From Symsagittifera roscoffensis (lineage: Eukaryota; Xenacoelomorpha; Acoela; Convolutidae), in contig NC_087064.1 of the NCBI RefSeq assembly GCF_963678635.1, positions 7,169,671-7,233,670 on the forward strand: 64,000 nt of DNA, read 5' to 3'. Under the pieces are notes generated by a model. It was not told where the DNA came from and did not search any database. It worked only from the letters and a program-made list of their open reading frames with translations. Shown in pieces: positions 57,901 through 64,000 of the stretch (position 1 is its first letter; each line of letters begins with the position of its first letter). Both the position numbers and the translations under genes were made by a program.

Positions 57901-60440
57901 ACAAATTTTAAGACTCCCGAAAAACTCATCACGATCTATACAAGTCTTTCGTTCATCGACTCTTAATCATAGCACAAATCAAATCAATATTGTTATCATA
58001 GAAAACTGGACCAGAAGTTGACTTTTCTAATTCGCTGGGAAATCTTAAAATTAAAATTCGAACCTAGAAATCATTAAAGTTTTTTTTACTTCTAACTCTG
58101 TTTTTTTTTAATTGGACAGCGTATTAAGCCTTGCTTTTAGGATTTGAATTTGAACTTAAACATTAAAGAAAAGCGAACCGCCGAAGATCAAATTCGACTT
58201 GCTTAAGTTTAAAGACTTTTCCTGAAGAAAAAAAGAATCATCACGATCTATATAAGAGTCTGAACTACGCCCATGGACTCATAAAAATAGAACTGTCCCA
58301 CGTTTCGCCCCTCTTAAATCTAGTGGCACATTTTGCCCCTCACACATTTCGCCCCTATTAATTTCACACATTTCGTCTTCGCACGTTTTCGCCCCTAACT
58401 TATTGCAATTAATTAACGCCGCTTTCTTAATGCACATCTTAGGGGCGAAATGTTCCTCTAGATTTAAGAGGGGCGAAACGTGTGAGGGGCAAAATGTGTG
58501 AATACCTAAAAATAGTAATAATTTTAACTCACACTCAGGCAGATTGTTTTCTTTCCGCTCCGTCAATATGTTCGCCTCAATGGTTGACAGTTCTGATCGA
58601 GACAGATGGTAGCACATGGGGTTGAACAGTCTCTCCTTGACCTCCTTCTTCGCCTTGAACTTCTTCGACTTCGGGTCAAAATCGGCCACCAAGTGCAGGT
58701 TTTCGTCTATCTCTGCGACTTCATCTCTCTGCCAAAAAACAACAAAGTGAGTTCATGAGAAAAATTTGAAGTTACTTTCAAAATATAGCTGACATTTCGA
58801 GCAAAATTTTTTGGGGCTTTCAATTAATTGTGCGCATGATCGAAAGAAAGTAAAAAATAATCGAATTCAAAATTGGTTTTTTTCTTTAAGGAAAGCATTC
58901 GTAACAAGATATGTTTTCATTGTACGAAAATCCTGAATAACTGAAAACCCACTTAACAATTTTAAAAATAAACCCTTGAAATCTAATATTGCTTGAATTG
59001 GAAAAACCGCTATAAAAAACGAATAATGAAAATCAAAAACAAAATTTTTTTCTGGTGAAAAGAACGTTTTCATTTTTTCGCCGGAGACGGAAATTTTCGC
59101 CAGTGAAAAAAAGGTTGAAAATTTACAAATTAATGAACGCATGAGATTGAACTCAACCTTGATCAAAAACTTGATGCTATAGAACTCAAAACATGACCTC
59201 AAACTTGAATACGTTTCAATTAATTGAGCGCATGATCAAGAGAGGGTAAAACCATCTACTTCGAAGCTGGTATTCTTTAAACAAAGCATTCGTAGTAAGA
59301 TAAGTTTTCATTGAATGAAAATCCTGAATAACTGAAACCCCAATCTGTCAATTAACGCCATTGAAAAGAAACCTTTAAATCTAATATTGCTTGAATTTGA
59401 AAAATCGCTATGAAAAACAAATGATGGAAATGAAAACAAAATATTCTTTCCCGGGTATGGACATCAAAATAATAATTATTTTTCCAGTGATAAAGCACGT
59501 TTTCACTTTTTCGCCGATGACAGGGGTGAAATGAAATACGGTAGATTATTATGAGTCTAAAATTTATACTAACCAGAGTAACCTTCTTGACTATTTCCGA
59601 GTGTGAATGGACTCCCATGAGCAGAATATGAAGCAGCTCGCTCTGCAGATCCGCATCTTTCTCGAACTTTTCAGTCAAAACTGTATGGCGTTCAGACAGA
59701 AGCACAATCACGAGGTAGAGAAACTCCTCGATCAGTGCCAAGTACGTTTTGGACAAGTCCTCCAGAGACACGTGCTGTTCCTGTCTGGGTTCGAACCAGT
59801 CGAGTAGTTTCAGGTGAAACTTATTCAACAGGTGGATAAGAAATTCGTCCATGGAAGGTGTTTTACACGCACATATTTGAAGCATGGCTATGTCTTGGTT
59901 ATACATATGAACCCTGCCCGAGATTCGGTTGTACAGATGAATTTGATTGACTAAAGAAAAGCCGTTTCGTTTCCACATATTAGCATGGATGACTTGAGCC
60001 GCCAGTACTATGACTCTCAGACAAGGTTCCATTAGCTGATCATAGGGGATATGACAGAAGGCTATACGCAGATTCCCATACCAGTCATCTTCATTCCTCG
60101 CTGAGAGCACGTGACACGCTCGACCGACTAAAGCGGCAAGGATTCTGTGCAGCTGCAAATGAACCGACACTGGATTGGTCTCAACAGGGTTCGCAATGCA
60201 TTTTGTCTGAACTCCTCCGAATTTTTTCTTGTCCGTTTCCACAGAATTTTTTCGAGACTGACGCTCCAGAATGTTTGACGCGACTAAAATACACTCGATG
60301 AGGAGTTGATCGTCACTGGATACGATGTCCAGCATCTGAGAATGGACTGAACTCAGGTTTAGTTCCAGGCGCATCACCGGCTCCCATTCTGGTTCCACCT
60401 CAATGTGGTGCTTCAATTCACGCTTCACCGACACTTGGTT
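36798..60440 (-). CDS. UBR1/UBR2-type N-recognin E3 ubiquitin ligase, C-terminal ~1,341 residues in 15 exons
   Basis: Fifteen exons join in one frame (4,026 bases: 1,341 residues plus stop). Known: UBR1/UBR2 ligases bind N-degrons through a UBR box and an N-domain, pair with Rad6-type E2 enzymes, and ubiquitinate the substrate for the proteasome. Seen in order: the helical region with MWKRNGFSLVNQI in the first exon, a basic helix (AERKR-like region, exon at 55195), a RING of CLVC, CGHNLHYGCW and CPMC spread over three exons, then the C-terminal zinc-binding domain (CMVC, LCCQ, GKGCFYGAPYVDEYGETD), ending DWNEM. The full protein is usually about 1,750 residues. The UBR box and N-domain are absent from the window and must lie past 64,000. 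All introns are GT-AG, from 62 bp to 8.3 kb. UBR1 and UBR2 cannot be separated here; it may be a single ancestral gene. Confidence 0.95.
37341..37558 (-). CDS. UBR exon N: C-terminal zinc-binding domain
   Basis: Acceptor tttgttgcag, donor GTAAGA in phase 2. Contains LCCQ, GACMQHVEKC and GKGCFYGAPYVDEYGETD, the most conserved block at the C-terminus of UBR1/UBR2. Confidence 0.96.
37836..38022 (-). CDS. UBR exon M: start of C-terminal zinc-binding domain
   Basis: Acceptor ttgtttttcag, donor GTAAAC, phase 0. Contains LIELPHDYVQLINQ and ICMVC, matching the LIELPDDYSCLLNQ and LCLFC signatures. Separated from exon L by an 8.3 kb intron. Confidence 0.95.
38192..38492 (+). repeat. CATAGCC hairpin family, copy in UBR intron
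   Basis: Starts with a damaged form of the 5' stem (GGCCAACAGACTTGG) and ends TATAAGAGTATCCAGTGCGT followed by a TGACTCTTA arm, the 3' hairpin of the family. Confidence 0.6.
38500..39560. other. UBR intron interval without assigned features
   Basis: Only short ORFs without recognisable domains (for example 38908-39159 and 39278-39577, plus strand). Probably decayed transposon sequence next to the gypsy relic. Confidence 0.4.
40240..40435 (-). pseudogene. Ty3/gypsy RNase H relic
   Basis: FTIATDHK near 40434-40411, and after a short disruption LARWVDRLLPYQF and VDHFPGKD, the typical RNase H end of gypsy pol. Stop codons and a frameshift are present. Confidence 0.8.
40575..41115 (-). pseudogene. 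Ty3/gypsy reverse transcriptase relic
   Basis: Recognisable motifs: IQDKVKAE, FMAPIVITVKREDSIKLALD, NKYQMPSIDKL, then GGNTTGTY, and FCFLNDILVVSKWDKSEHEK. The catalytic box, normally F-x-D-D, reads LNDI, so the first aspartate is replaced by asparagine. Several stops also interrupt the frame. Confidence 0.85.
43297..44229. mobile_element. TIR element (CCCGGGTTAACC type), 933 bp
   Basis: Begins CCCGGGTTAACC and ends GGTCAACCCGGG. Both sides then carry the strings 'aaaaatgctaatca' or 'tgactagcattttt' as further inverted sequence. It is a relative, in opposite orientation, of 26302-27070 and of the array units. No transposase. Confidence 0.7.
45044..45116 (+). tRNA. tRNA-Lys (anticodon CTT)
   Basis: A complete 73-base cloverleaf. 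The acceptor arms GCCCGGC and GTTGGGC pair with two G-T wobbles. The A box TAGCTCAGTCGGTAGAG and B box GGGTTCGAGCCCC are intact. The anticodon loop CTCTTAA places CTT at 45077-45079. No intron and no encoded CCA. A TTTTT run a few bases downstream can end Pol III transcription. The sequence agrees with the strongly conserved animal tRNA-Lys(CTT). It lies in a UBR intron on the opposite strand. Confidence 0.97.
45120..45126 (+). terminator. Pol III terminator (T run)
   Basis: A run of five T just downstream of the tRNA-Lys gene, the usual RNA polymerase III stop signal. Confidence 0.7.
45700..45905. repeat. Short tandem array of ~40-bp units
   Basis: Four to five units with GGCAATATCA (45741, 45781 in variant form, 45821, 45861), linked by GGATCTAGGATTTTCTCA forms. 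The linker is the reverse complement of the right end of the hAT-like MITE (CGAGAAAATCCTAGATCC), so the array appears derived from that element's end. Confidence 0.65.
46303..46423 (-). CDS. UBR exon L
   Basis: Acceptor ttttcgcag, donor GTATGTG in phase 2. Encodes LCQYLGIPHNLEDLI and following residues, matching the 'LCSYLSLPTNL' segment of the family. Confidence 0.9.
46875..47129 (-). CDS. UBR exon K
   Basis: Acceptor cgcatttag, donor GTGAGT in phase 1. Contains VCLVPWLRCAALFFKSML, matching the 'PYLRCAALFFHYLLG' segment in relatives. Confidence 0.93.
47268..47620 (+). repeat. Two partial CATAGCC-family starts in a UBR intron
   Basis: Near 47268 and 47543 the string CATAGCCAACAGA begins the family body, but the hairpin arms are partly lost and no clear 3' hairpin follows. 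Confidence 0.4.
48557..48755 (-). CDS. UBR exon J
   Basis: Acceptor tgtattccag, donor GTAATC in phase 1. Contains VYKFILVHFVNLHVTQVLLK, aligning with the LFHLITMAHMLQILL helix of the family. Confidence 0.88.
49007..49168 (-). CDS. UBR exon I
   Basis: 54 codons, phase 0 to 0. Acceptor tttgatttag, donor GTAAGAATA. Includes HLLTLFRKIFL and YEYDLFYYM, matching the 'IDLFHVLV' region of UBR1/UBR2. Confidence 0.88.
49231..49283 (-). CDS. UBR exon H (53 bp)
   Basis: Short exon between acceptor attctg-type gtttcag and donor GTAAGAG. Enters in phase 1 and leaves in phase 0. Its frame bridges exons G and I exactly. It is separated from the next exon by only 62 bases. Confidence 0.8.
49676..49760 (-). 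repeat. tRNA-like SINE head or tRNA pseudogene
   Basis: On the minus strand TGGCTAAGTGGTTA (A box) is followed by a long variable region and ATCGAATCC (B box), as in class II (Leu/Ser) tRNAs. The T stem does not pair, so it is not expected to be functional. Confidence 0.4.
49770..51182. other. UBR intron without identified features
   Basis: Remainder of the intron between UBR exons H and G (49284-51182). AT-rich; no exon, tRNA or clear repeat boundary seen. Confidence 0.45.
51183..51673 (-). CDS. UBR exon G: end of RING and following region
   Basis: Acceptor ctctttttag, donor GTTAGA in phase 1. Contains GEFLCPMCGAIANATIPLI, the last C-x2-C of the RING, and near its end NPRIPVVVWNSVATTI, matching the conserved DPRVP-W segment of the family. 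Confidence 0.94.
52240..52335. repeat. Solo copy of the palindrome arm seen near 44500
   Basis: The text with 'cagcgtgaacagatgaacaa' and 'cttacatgcaaa' resembles 44505-44580, so this is a second genomic copy of that foldback repeat in another UBR intron. Confidence 0.5.
52423..52633 (-). CDS. UBR exon F: RING central Cys/His cluster
   Basis: Acceptor gtggttttag, donor GTTAGT in phase 2. Encodes a QIAFIQRTTL stretch and SCGHNLHYGCWQK, the central zinc ligands of the RING-H2. Confidence 0.93.
53706..54192 (+). repeat. CATAGCC hairpin family, near full-length copy
   Basis: Starts TAGCCAACTGACAGATGGAA and ends TATAAGAGTACTCACTACGT followed by the TACTCTTA arm. About 490 bp, in the UBR intron between exons F and E. 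A broken duplicate of the 3' end follows near 54260-54310. Confidence 0.75.
54388..54626 (-). CDS. UBR exon E: first RING cysteines
   Basis: Acceptor ttgttctag, donor GTACGC in phase 1. Contains the ELCLVCKSDR motif, the first C-x2-C of the RING, followed by a Ser/Thr/Asp-rich insert that is longer than usual. The exact donor is the least certain of the gene. Confidence 0.85.
55195..55357 (-). CDS. UBR exon D: basic helix before the RING
   Basis: Acceptor tatttgtag, donor GTAAGTT in phase 2. Codes a long Arg/Lys/Glu-rich helix (RNRKRQRELAKRTRELAMEA) corresponding to the AERKRKAE region of UBR1/UBR2. Confidence 0.9.
55872..56390 (-). CDS. UBR exon C: helical region before the RING
   Basis: Acceptor ttttttttag; the first two bases complete the codon from exon B. 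Contains IRPELRTILSMFDSDVLIFI and the EEMQQLNQKK segment, matching family order. Donor GTATAA, phase 1. Confidence 0.92.
56690..56790 (-). repeat. tRNA-derived SINE-like segment
   Basis: GGTTCGAATCC (B box) on the minus strand is preceded by an anticodon-arm-like string, but the A box is poor. A T-rich tail follows. Probably a truncated SINE. Confidence 0.3.
57044..57470 (+). repeat. CATAGCC hairpin family, copy in UBR intron
   Basis: Has the CCAATCGAAGATTGG stem at its start and reaches 'gacctatgtaagagtc', where the 3' hairpin is truncated. Confidence 0.7.
57593..57970 (+). repeat. CATAGCC hairpin family, diverged copy
   Basis: Starts CATAGCAAACACAGTTGG and ends in 'gatctatacaagtc' followed by a GACTCTTA arm. 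Adjacent to the previous copy. Confidence 0.55.
58299..58498. repeat. Small hairpin element with repeated TTTCGCCCCT strings
   Basis: CACGTTTCGCCCCTCTTAAA and the following bases up to 58323 pair with about 58457-58484. A second arm set (CACATTTTGCCCCTCACAC and its complement) lies inside and outside it. The unit TTTCGCCCCT recurs four times on the plus side and three times inverted, in about 200 bp, next to the donor of UBR exon B. Confidence 0.7.
58533..58728 (-). CDS. UBR exon B
   Basis: Enters in phase 0 after ttttttggcag and leaves in phase 1 at GTGAGT. It holds the conserved MCYHLSRSE stretch (YFYHYS in relatives) and ends in an acidic NNLPE. Confidence 0.92.
58790..59530. repeat. Direct duplication of ~300-bp segment in UBR intron
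   Basis: The text beginning TTTCAATTAATTGTGCGCAT near 58818 recurs near 59213, at about 395 bases. Both continue with 'cctgaataactgaaa' and 'ctaatattgcttgaatt'. Clearly diverged, so old. Confidence 0.65.
59574..60440 (-). CDS. UBR exon A: middle helical region
   Basis: 289 codons, phase 0 at both ends. Acceptor ttattgtag, donor GTTAGT. Contains the conserved MWKRNGFSLVNQI and the LIEEFLYLVIVLLSERH helix. This is the most 5' exon in the window. Confidence 0.93.
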
Positions 60441-60568
60441 CTACAATAAATTATCCATTTTTCGTAAATTATCCAGTTTTCATAAATTATCCAGTTTTCA
60501 CAAATTCTCTAGTTTTCACACCAATAACAGAACATTTCGAAAAGCTGCACAGCTCTTTCAATTTTTCA

Positions 60569-61349
60569 AAGTTGCACAAAACGCCATTTTTTATTCTTAG
60601 AGGGCACTGATTCACTGTTTCGACCATATTCTTATAAAAATGCAAAAAAAAGTTTTTAATGTTTTTTATTTCAAATTAGTGTTGTTTTTTGAAAGGATCT
60701 GAAGAAACCCTTAAATCTAGGTATATTCGACAATCGCAGTAAATGTGCAAATCAGGCAATGTTTTTTGTTGAAAAATGTAGTTTTTTGTAGTTTTCATAA
60801 TTTATCCAGTTTTCATAAATTATCTAGTTTTCACGAATTCTCTAGTTTTCACACCAATAACAGAACATTTCGAAAAGCTGCCCAGCTCTGGCACTAGTTC
60901 CAAAGCGCCTCGCTTCAACCTCCAGTGATTTATGGAACAATGAGAAAACTTTGTATTCGGGTGTGTTTTTTCTTTCTTTTTTAAGAGTTTTAGCGACGAT
61001 TTTGGAATCAAAAACTTCAAAACAATTTCTGCAAAAAAATTGAGAAGTTTGAAAATTTTTTTGAATTTTGTTTTTTTTCTGGTCATTTTTCAACAAAAAA
61101 CATTGCCTGATTTGCACTTTTACTGCGATTGTCGAATATACCTAGATGTAAGGGTTTCTTCAGATCCTTTCAAAAAACAACACTAATTTGAAATAAAAAA
61201 CATTAAAAACTTTTTTTGCATTTTTATAAGAATAAGGTCGAAACATTCTGTGCTACTTTCATAGCAACCAGCTAGCCTTATTATTTCTAGAATTTCTCCA
61301 TGAATTATCTGAATCAGTGCCCTCTAAGAATACAAAATGGCGTTTTGTG
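60569..61349. repeat. Inverted repeat right of the last UBR exon, with nearby direct repeats
   Basis: The left arm (about 60569-60780) and right arm (about 61076-61349) are reverse complements, for example 'ccctctaagaat' at 61320 and 'attcttagagg' at 60592. Around 60440-60530 and 60790-60880 the strings 'aaattatccagttttca' are repeated directly. No exon in this region. Confidence 0.6.
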
Positions 61350-61699
61350 CAACTTTCAATTCTGCAACGGTCACAAATTTTCAAAACATTAAGCAGGTTG
61401 ACCACTGCAACAGAGTAAAAACCCAAAAACGGCCAGCGAACAATTTGAAAAAAAAACTGAATTAGTAACACTAGAAGTTTATTTAATTCGTTAGAAAAGA
61501 TCAAGCGTAGTCTAGAAAAAGTTTCTCAGCTTTCAAATTTTCGGAATAACTACTTAGGCCGATTTTTTTATACTTCAATTACGCATTTCAGAAGCTTAGT
61601 TTTCATTTTTCTTTCGCTGGTAGGGCTTAATTTACGCCCCTGATATCAAAATTGAAATTTGCACAAAAATATATATATTCTTGACTGTATCCGCTTTTA

Positions 61700-61935
61700 T
61701 TTCAATTTTGGTTTATGAACGTAGAGAGCTTGAAATCTACAGCAGTAAAGAATTATTTCATTAGCCCCAGGCCTAGGCAATATTGGGCGAGGGGGTTATG
61801 CAACCCTTCCCATCTTTAGGACGCGGATGAGATAGGAAACAATCCAACCGGGATCGAAATGGGATTCGAACCCAAGAACCTCGTGCCAAGTTCCGTGCGC
61901 TCTTTTCCTACTAGACCTCAGCCATTTCTGCGGAC
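61700..61935 (-). repeat. tRNA-derived SINE
   Basis: Minus strand: an A-box TGGCTGAGGTCTAGTAGG is followed by a B-box GGGTTCGAATCCC at tRNA spacing, then about 170 bases of body with 'gatgggaagggttgc'. This is the best SINE candidate in the window. Confidence 0.55.
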
Positions 61936-61975
61936 AACGTTTCTCATAGATTACAATTTCAGCTGCGAAACAAAA

Positions 61976-62478
61976 CATAGCCAACTGACAGTTGGAAAAG
62001 AGTAATGAACGAAAGAAAAAAACTGACTTGTTATTTTTCAAAAGTTTTCGACTTTTTCATTTCCAAGAAAAAAAAATAGATGGCCTTAAAGCTCTTTGAG
62101 TTTGTAGAAAAATTTATGATGGACACTTCTTTTATTAATATTTGCCCAATTTGAGAAATTTTACCTGGATCAATAGATAAAACTTGTATTTGACTGGGAA
62201 ATCTACAAATTCATTTCCATTTTCGAAATTAGAAGTTGATCACGTTTTTCGTGACCTTTACAATTTTGTTGTGCGATAGTGGAGTTTGCCTTCCTTTTAA
62301 AAAGGGGAATGCATTGAACTTAAAAAGAAACCACAAGAACTAAAAAAGATATAAGAAGAAAACTTAAAAAGAAACCGCCAAAAATCAAAATTGAGCGCGA
62401 AGAAATTTTAAGACTAGTTCCTGAAAAAAAAATCACCAAGACCTATAGAAGAGTATTCACTAAGTTAACTACTCTTAA
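61976..62478 (+). repeat. CATAGCC hairpin family, full-length copy
   Basis: Starts CATAGCCAACTGACAGTTGG and ends AAGAGTATTCACTAAGTT followed by a TACTCTT arm. About 503 bp, the cleanest copy in the window and a good reference for the family. Confidence 0.8.
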
Positions 62479-62479
62479 A

Positions 62480-63185
62480 AAGCCAAAAACTTCAATGATA
62501 TGAAGTTAATGACAATACTTGCGCCAAATGGCATAACTACAAGAAACCTTAAAATTACAGAAATAATAGAGATGCGCCTTACCATACAATAACATCAATT
62601 GAGCTATTCTTAATTTCAGAGACCAAGCGCAGCTTCGAACAAATAGCGATAAAATAATTTATCTCTTAATAGAAAGCCATTGAGTGATCAGCATTGATTC
62701 GATTAGGTTACAAGCGAAAAAACAATTTGGCTACATCAATCAGGAAAGCCAGTAGCTGCGCAAGTAGTAGAGAATGTTCTGACCATATAAAAGTTGGGCA
62801 CATTCGATGGTCATAATAAAATAGCTACCAAAAGCAAAAATTTATTGTTTCAACCCAAAGACAAAAATAAAAAAAAACAAAACTTTTCAATTTTCTTTAG
62901 CAAAAACTTTTATTAAAATTCTGTTTTTATTCCCAAGGTTACGCTAAAAAACTTCAAAAACTAATTTTAATTGAGTAAAAGTTTTCAGACCTTGAAAAAA
63001 AGTTTTATGGCTTATACATCTAAAATAAGCCTGTTAGCTTGCTTTTTTTGCTCAATATTATGCTAAAATACAAAATTTCAAACGAGTTTTTCTCGACAAT
63101 GAGAGAACTTTTTGGACTATTTTAATGCCTTTTGAATCACGACTGGAATATGTTGAATATATAACACTCGAATCATTCTGATGAT
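62480..63185. other. Non-coding interval
   Basis: No gene, tRNA or clear repeat border seen. Presumably the UBR intron continues here. Confidence 0.45.
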
Positions 63186-63189
63186 TAAT

Positions 63190-64000
63190 TGTGGCACCCG
63201 AATTGGTATGTCACGGAGCCGAATACCCGGACAATCGGAAAATACATTCGTTCCCGAATAGCCGTAAAAAAATTCGTTCGCGGATAGCCGAAACTCTTTT
63301 TGTTCCCGGACGAAATCTTTTTTTTTTGTTCCCGATAACCAAAAAATTCGATTCGATCCACACCAAAAATTTAACGCTGAAGATGTTAAACTGTTTTATC
63401 AAATATATAATAAAAAAAGGCGTTCCCCATTATAGCCCCTGTCCCCCGTCAAGTAATTCATAGACCCTCAGAATAAAAAACTAAATGATGCGGAAAACAT
63501 AGCTTTAAAAATTTGAAATTTCTATCCAGCTTTTCTTGGATAGCTTAAATTTGAGCTGTCCCGAAACGCTGTAAAGATCTTATTTTTGACAAAATTTGTC
63601 GCAAAACTTCTGACAACACTTTTTGGACGAGACCAAGCAAGCCAAACGAACCTTCATCTCCTCCGGAGATGAAGAATTAACAAAAATGAAACGAAACCCG
63701 CTGCCCATGAAGGAGACGCGGCCACAACAACGACATTAACAACACTTTTTGGCCCCTGCTCCCTGTGCCCATCTCAAGACCCTCATTTTGTTTTGCTCTC
63801 ATTGGTTTATTTACTGGATAGCTAGAAAAGGGATTCTTTGTTCCCCGATAATCAAAAATAATTTTTCATTGGATAGATGTAATTTTTTTCCCGAAAGCCG
63901 AAAAAAATTTGTTCCCGGATAGCCGAAAAAGTATTGCGTTAATAAAGTAGTCGCACTGTTATTGCTTTCTAACTCCATGAAATCAAAGCCATTACGCATA
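63190..64000. repeat. Repeat with recurring TTCCCGGATAGCCGAAA strings
   Basis: The string GTTCCCGGATAGCCGAAA and variants occurs at least three times at 63230-63360 and three more times at 63838-63930, with an unrelated segment between. This suggests the two ends of one element with internally repeated termini. No transposase is seen. Confidence 0.5.

Noticed and set aside
61259-61504. Minus ORF near the 5' side of the UBR gene as a possible further exon
   Set aside because: It lies in the arm of the inverted repeat 60569-61349 and has no similarity to the expected UBR region.

Overview
This 64 kb window looks like nuclear DNA of a metazoan, probably an invertebrate. It is AT-rich and dense in introns and transposons. 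The support is a 15-exon minus-strand UBR1/UBR2-type E3 ligase gene with GT-AG introns, a full tRNA-Lys(CTT), degenerate Ty3/gypsy pol sequence, and many inverted-repeat and tRNA-like repeats. The species cannot be named from the sequence.

Layout. 1-7.4 kb: the 3' part of an A/C-rich, G-poor element on the plus strand. It has a 5'-truncated ORF rich in Pro/Ser/Thr, an overlapping Env-like glycoprotein ORF with one internal stop, and a further Pro/Ser/Thr-rich ORF broken by frame changes. The glycoprotein resembles, in cysteine pattern, those carried by some BEL/Pao retroelements and chuvirus-like agents. A retroelement-like tail follows. 8.1-10.1 kb: two foldback elements, one a Tc1/mariner-type element with TA target duplication. 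12.4-30.6 kb: a plus-strand gene or genes of unknown function. It has two phase-matched exons for a secreted-looking protein, a 2.8 kb exon coding about 930 residues of Thr/Ser/Pro repeats, and a possible terminal exon with poly(A) signal. Between the last two lie a hAT-like MITE with an 8-bp target duplication and a four-copy array of a ~1.35 kb unit. 30.6-34.4 kb: a ~2 kb tandem duplication.

36.8-60.4 kb (minus): the UBR gene. Its 15 exons join in frame to 1,342 codons including the stop, about the C-terminal three quarters of the usual protein. They include the split RING and the C-terminal zinc-binding domain. The UBR box and the N-domain must lie beyond the right edge. Its largest intron (8.3 kb) holds the gypsy relic, a TIR element, and the tRNA-Lys gene inside a larger inverted repeat. 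60.4-64 kb: repeats only.

The most interesting structure is a dispersed ~0.4-0.5 kb repeat with about a dozen copies. It starts with a hairpin whose two stem arms change together between copies and ends with a second hairpin. Other points to follow are the Env-like module with its flanking ORFs, and a local array apparently grown from the end of a MITE.
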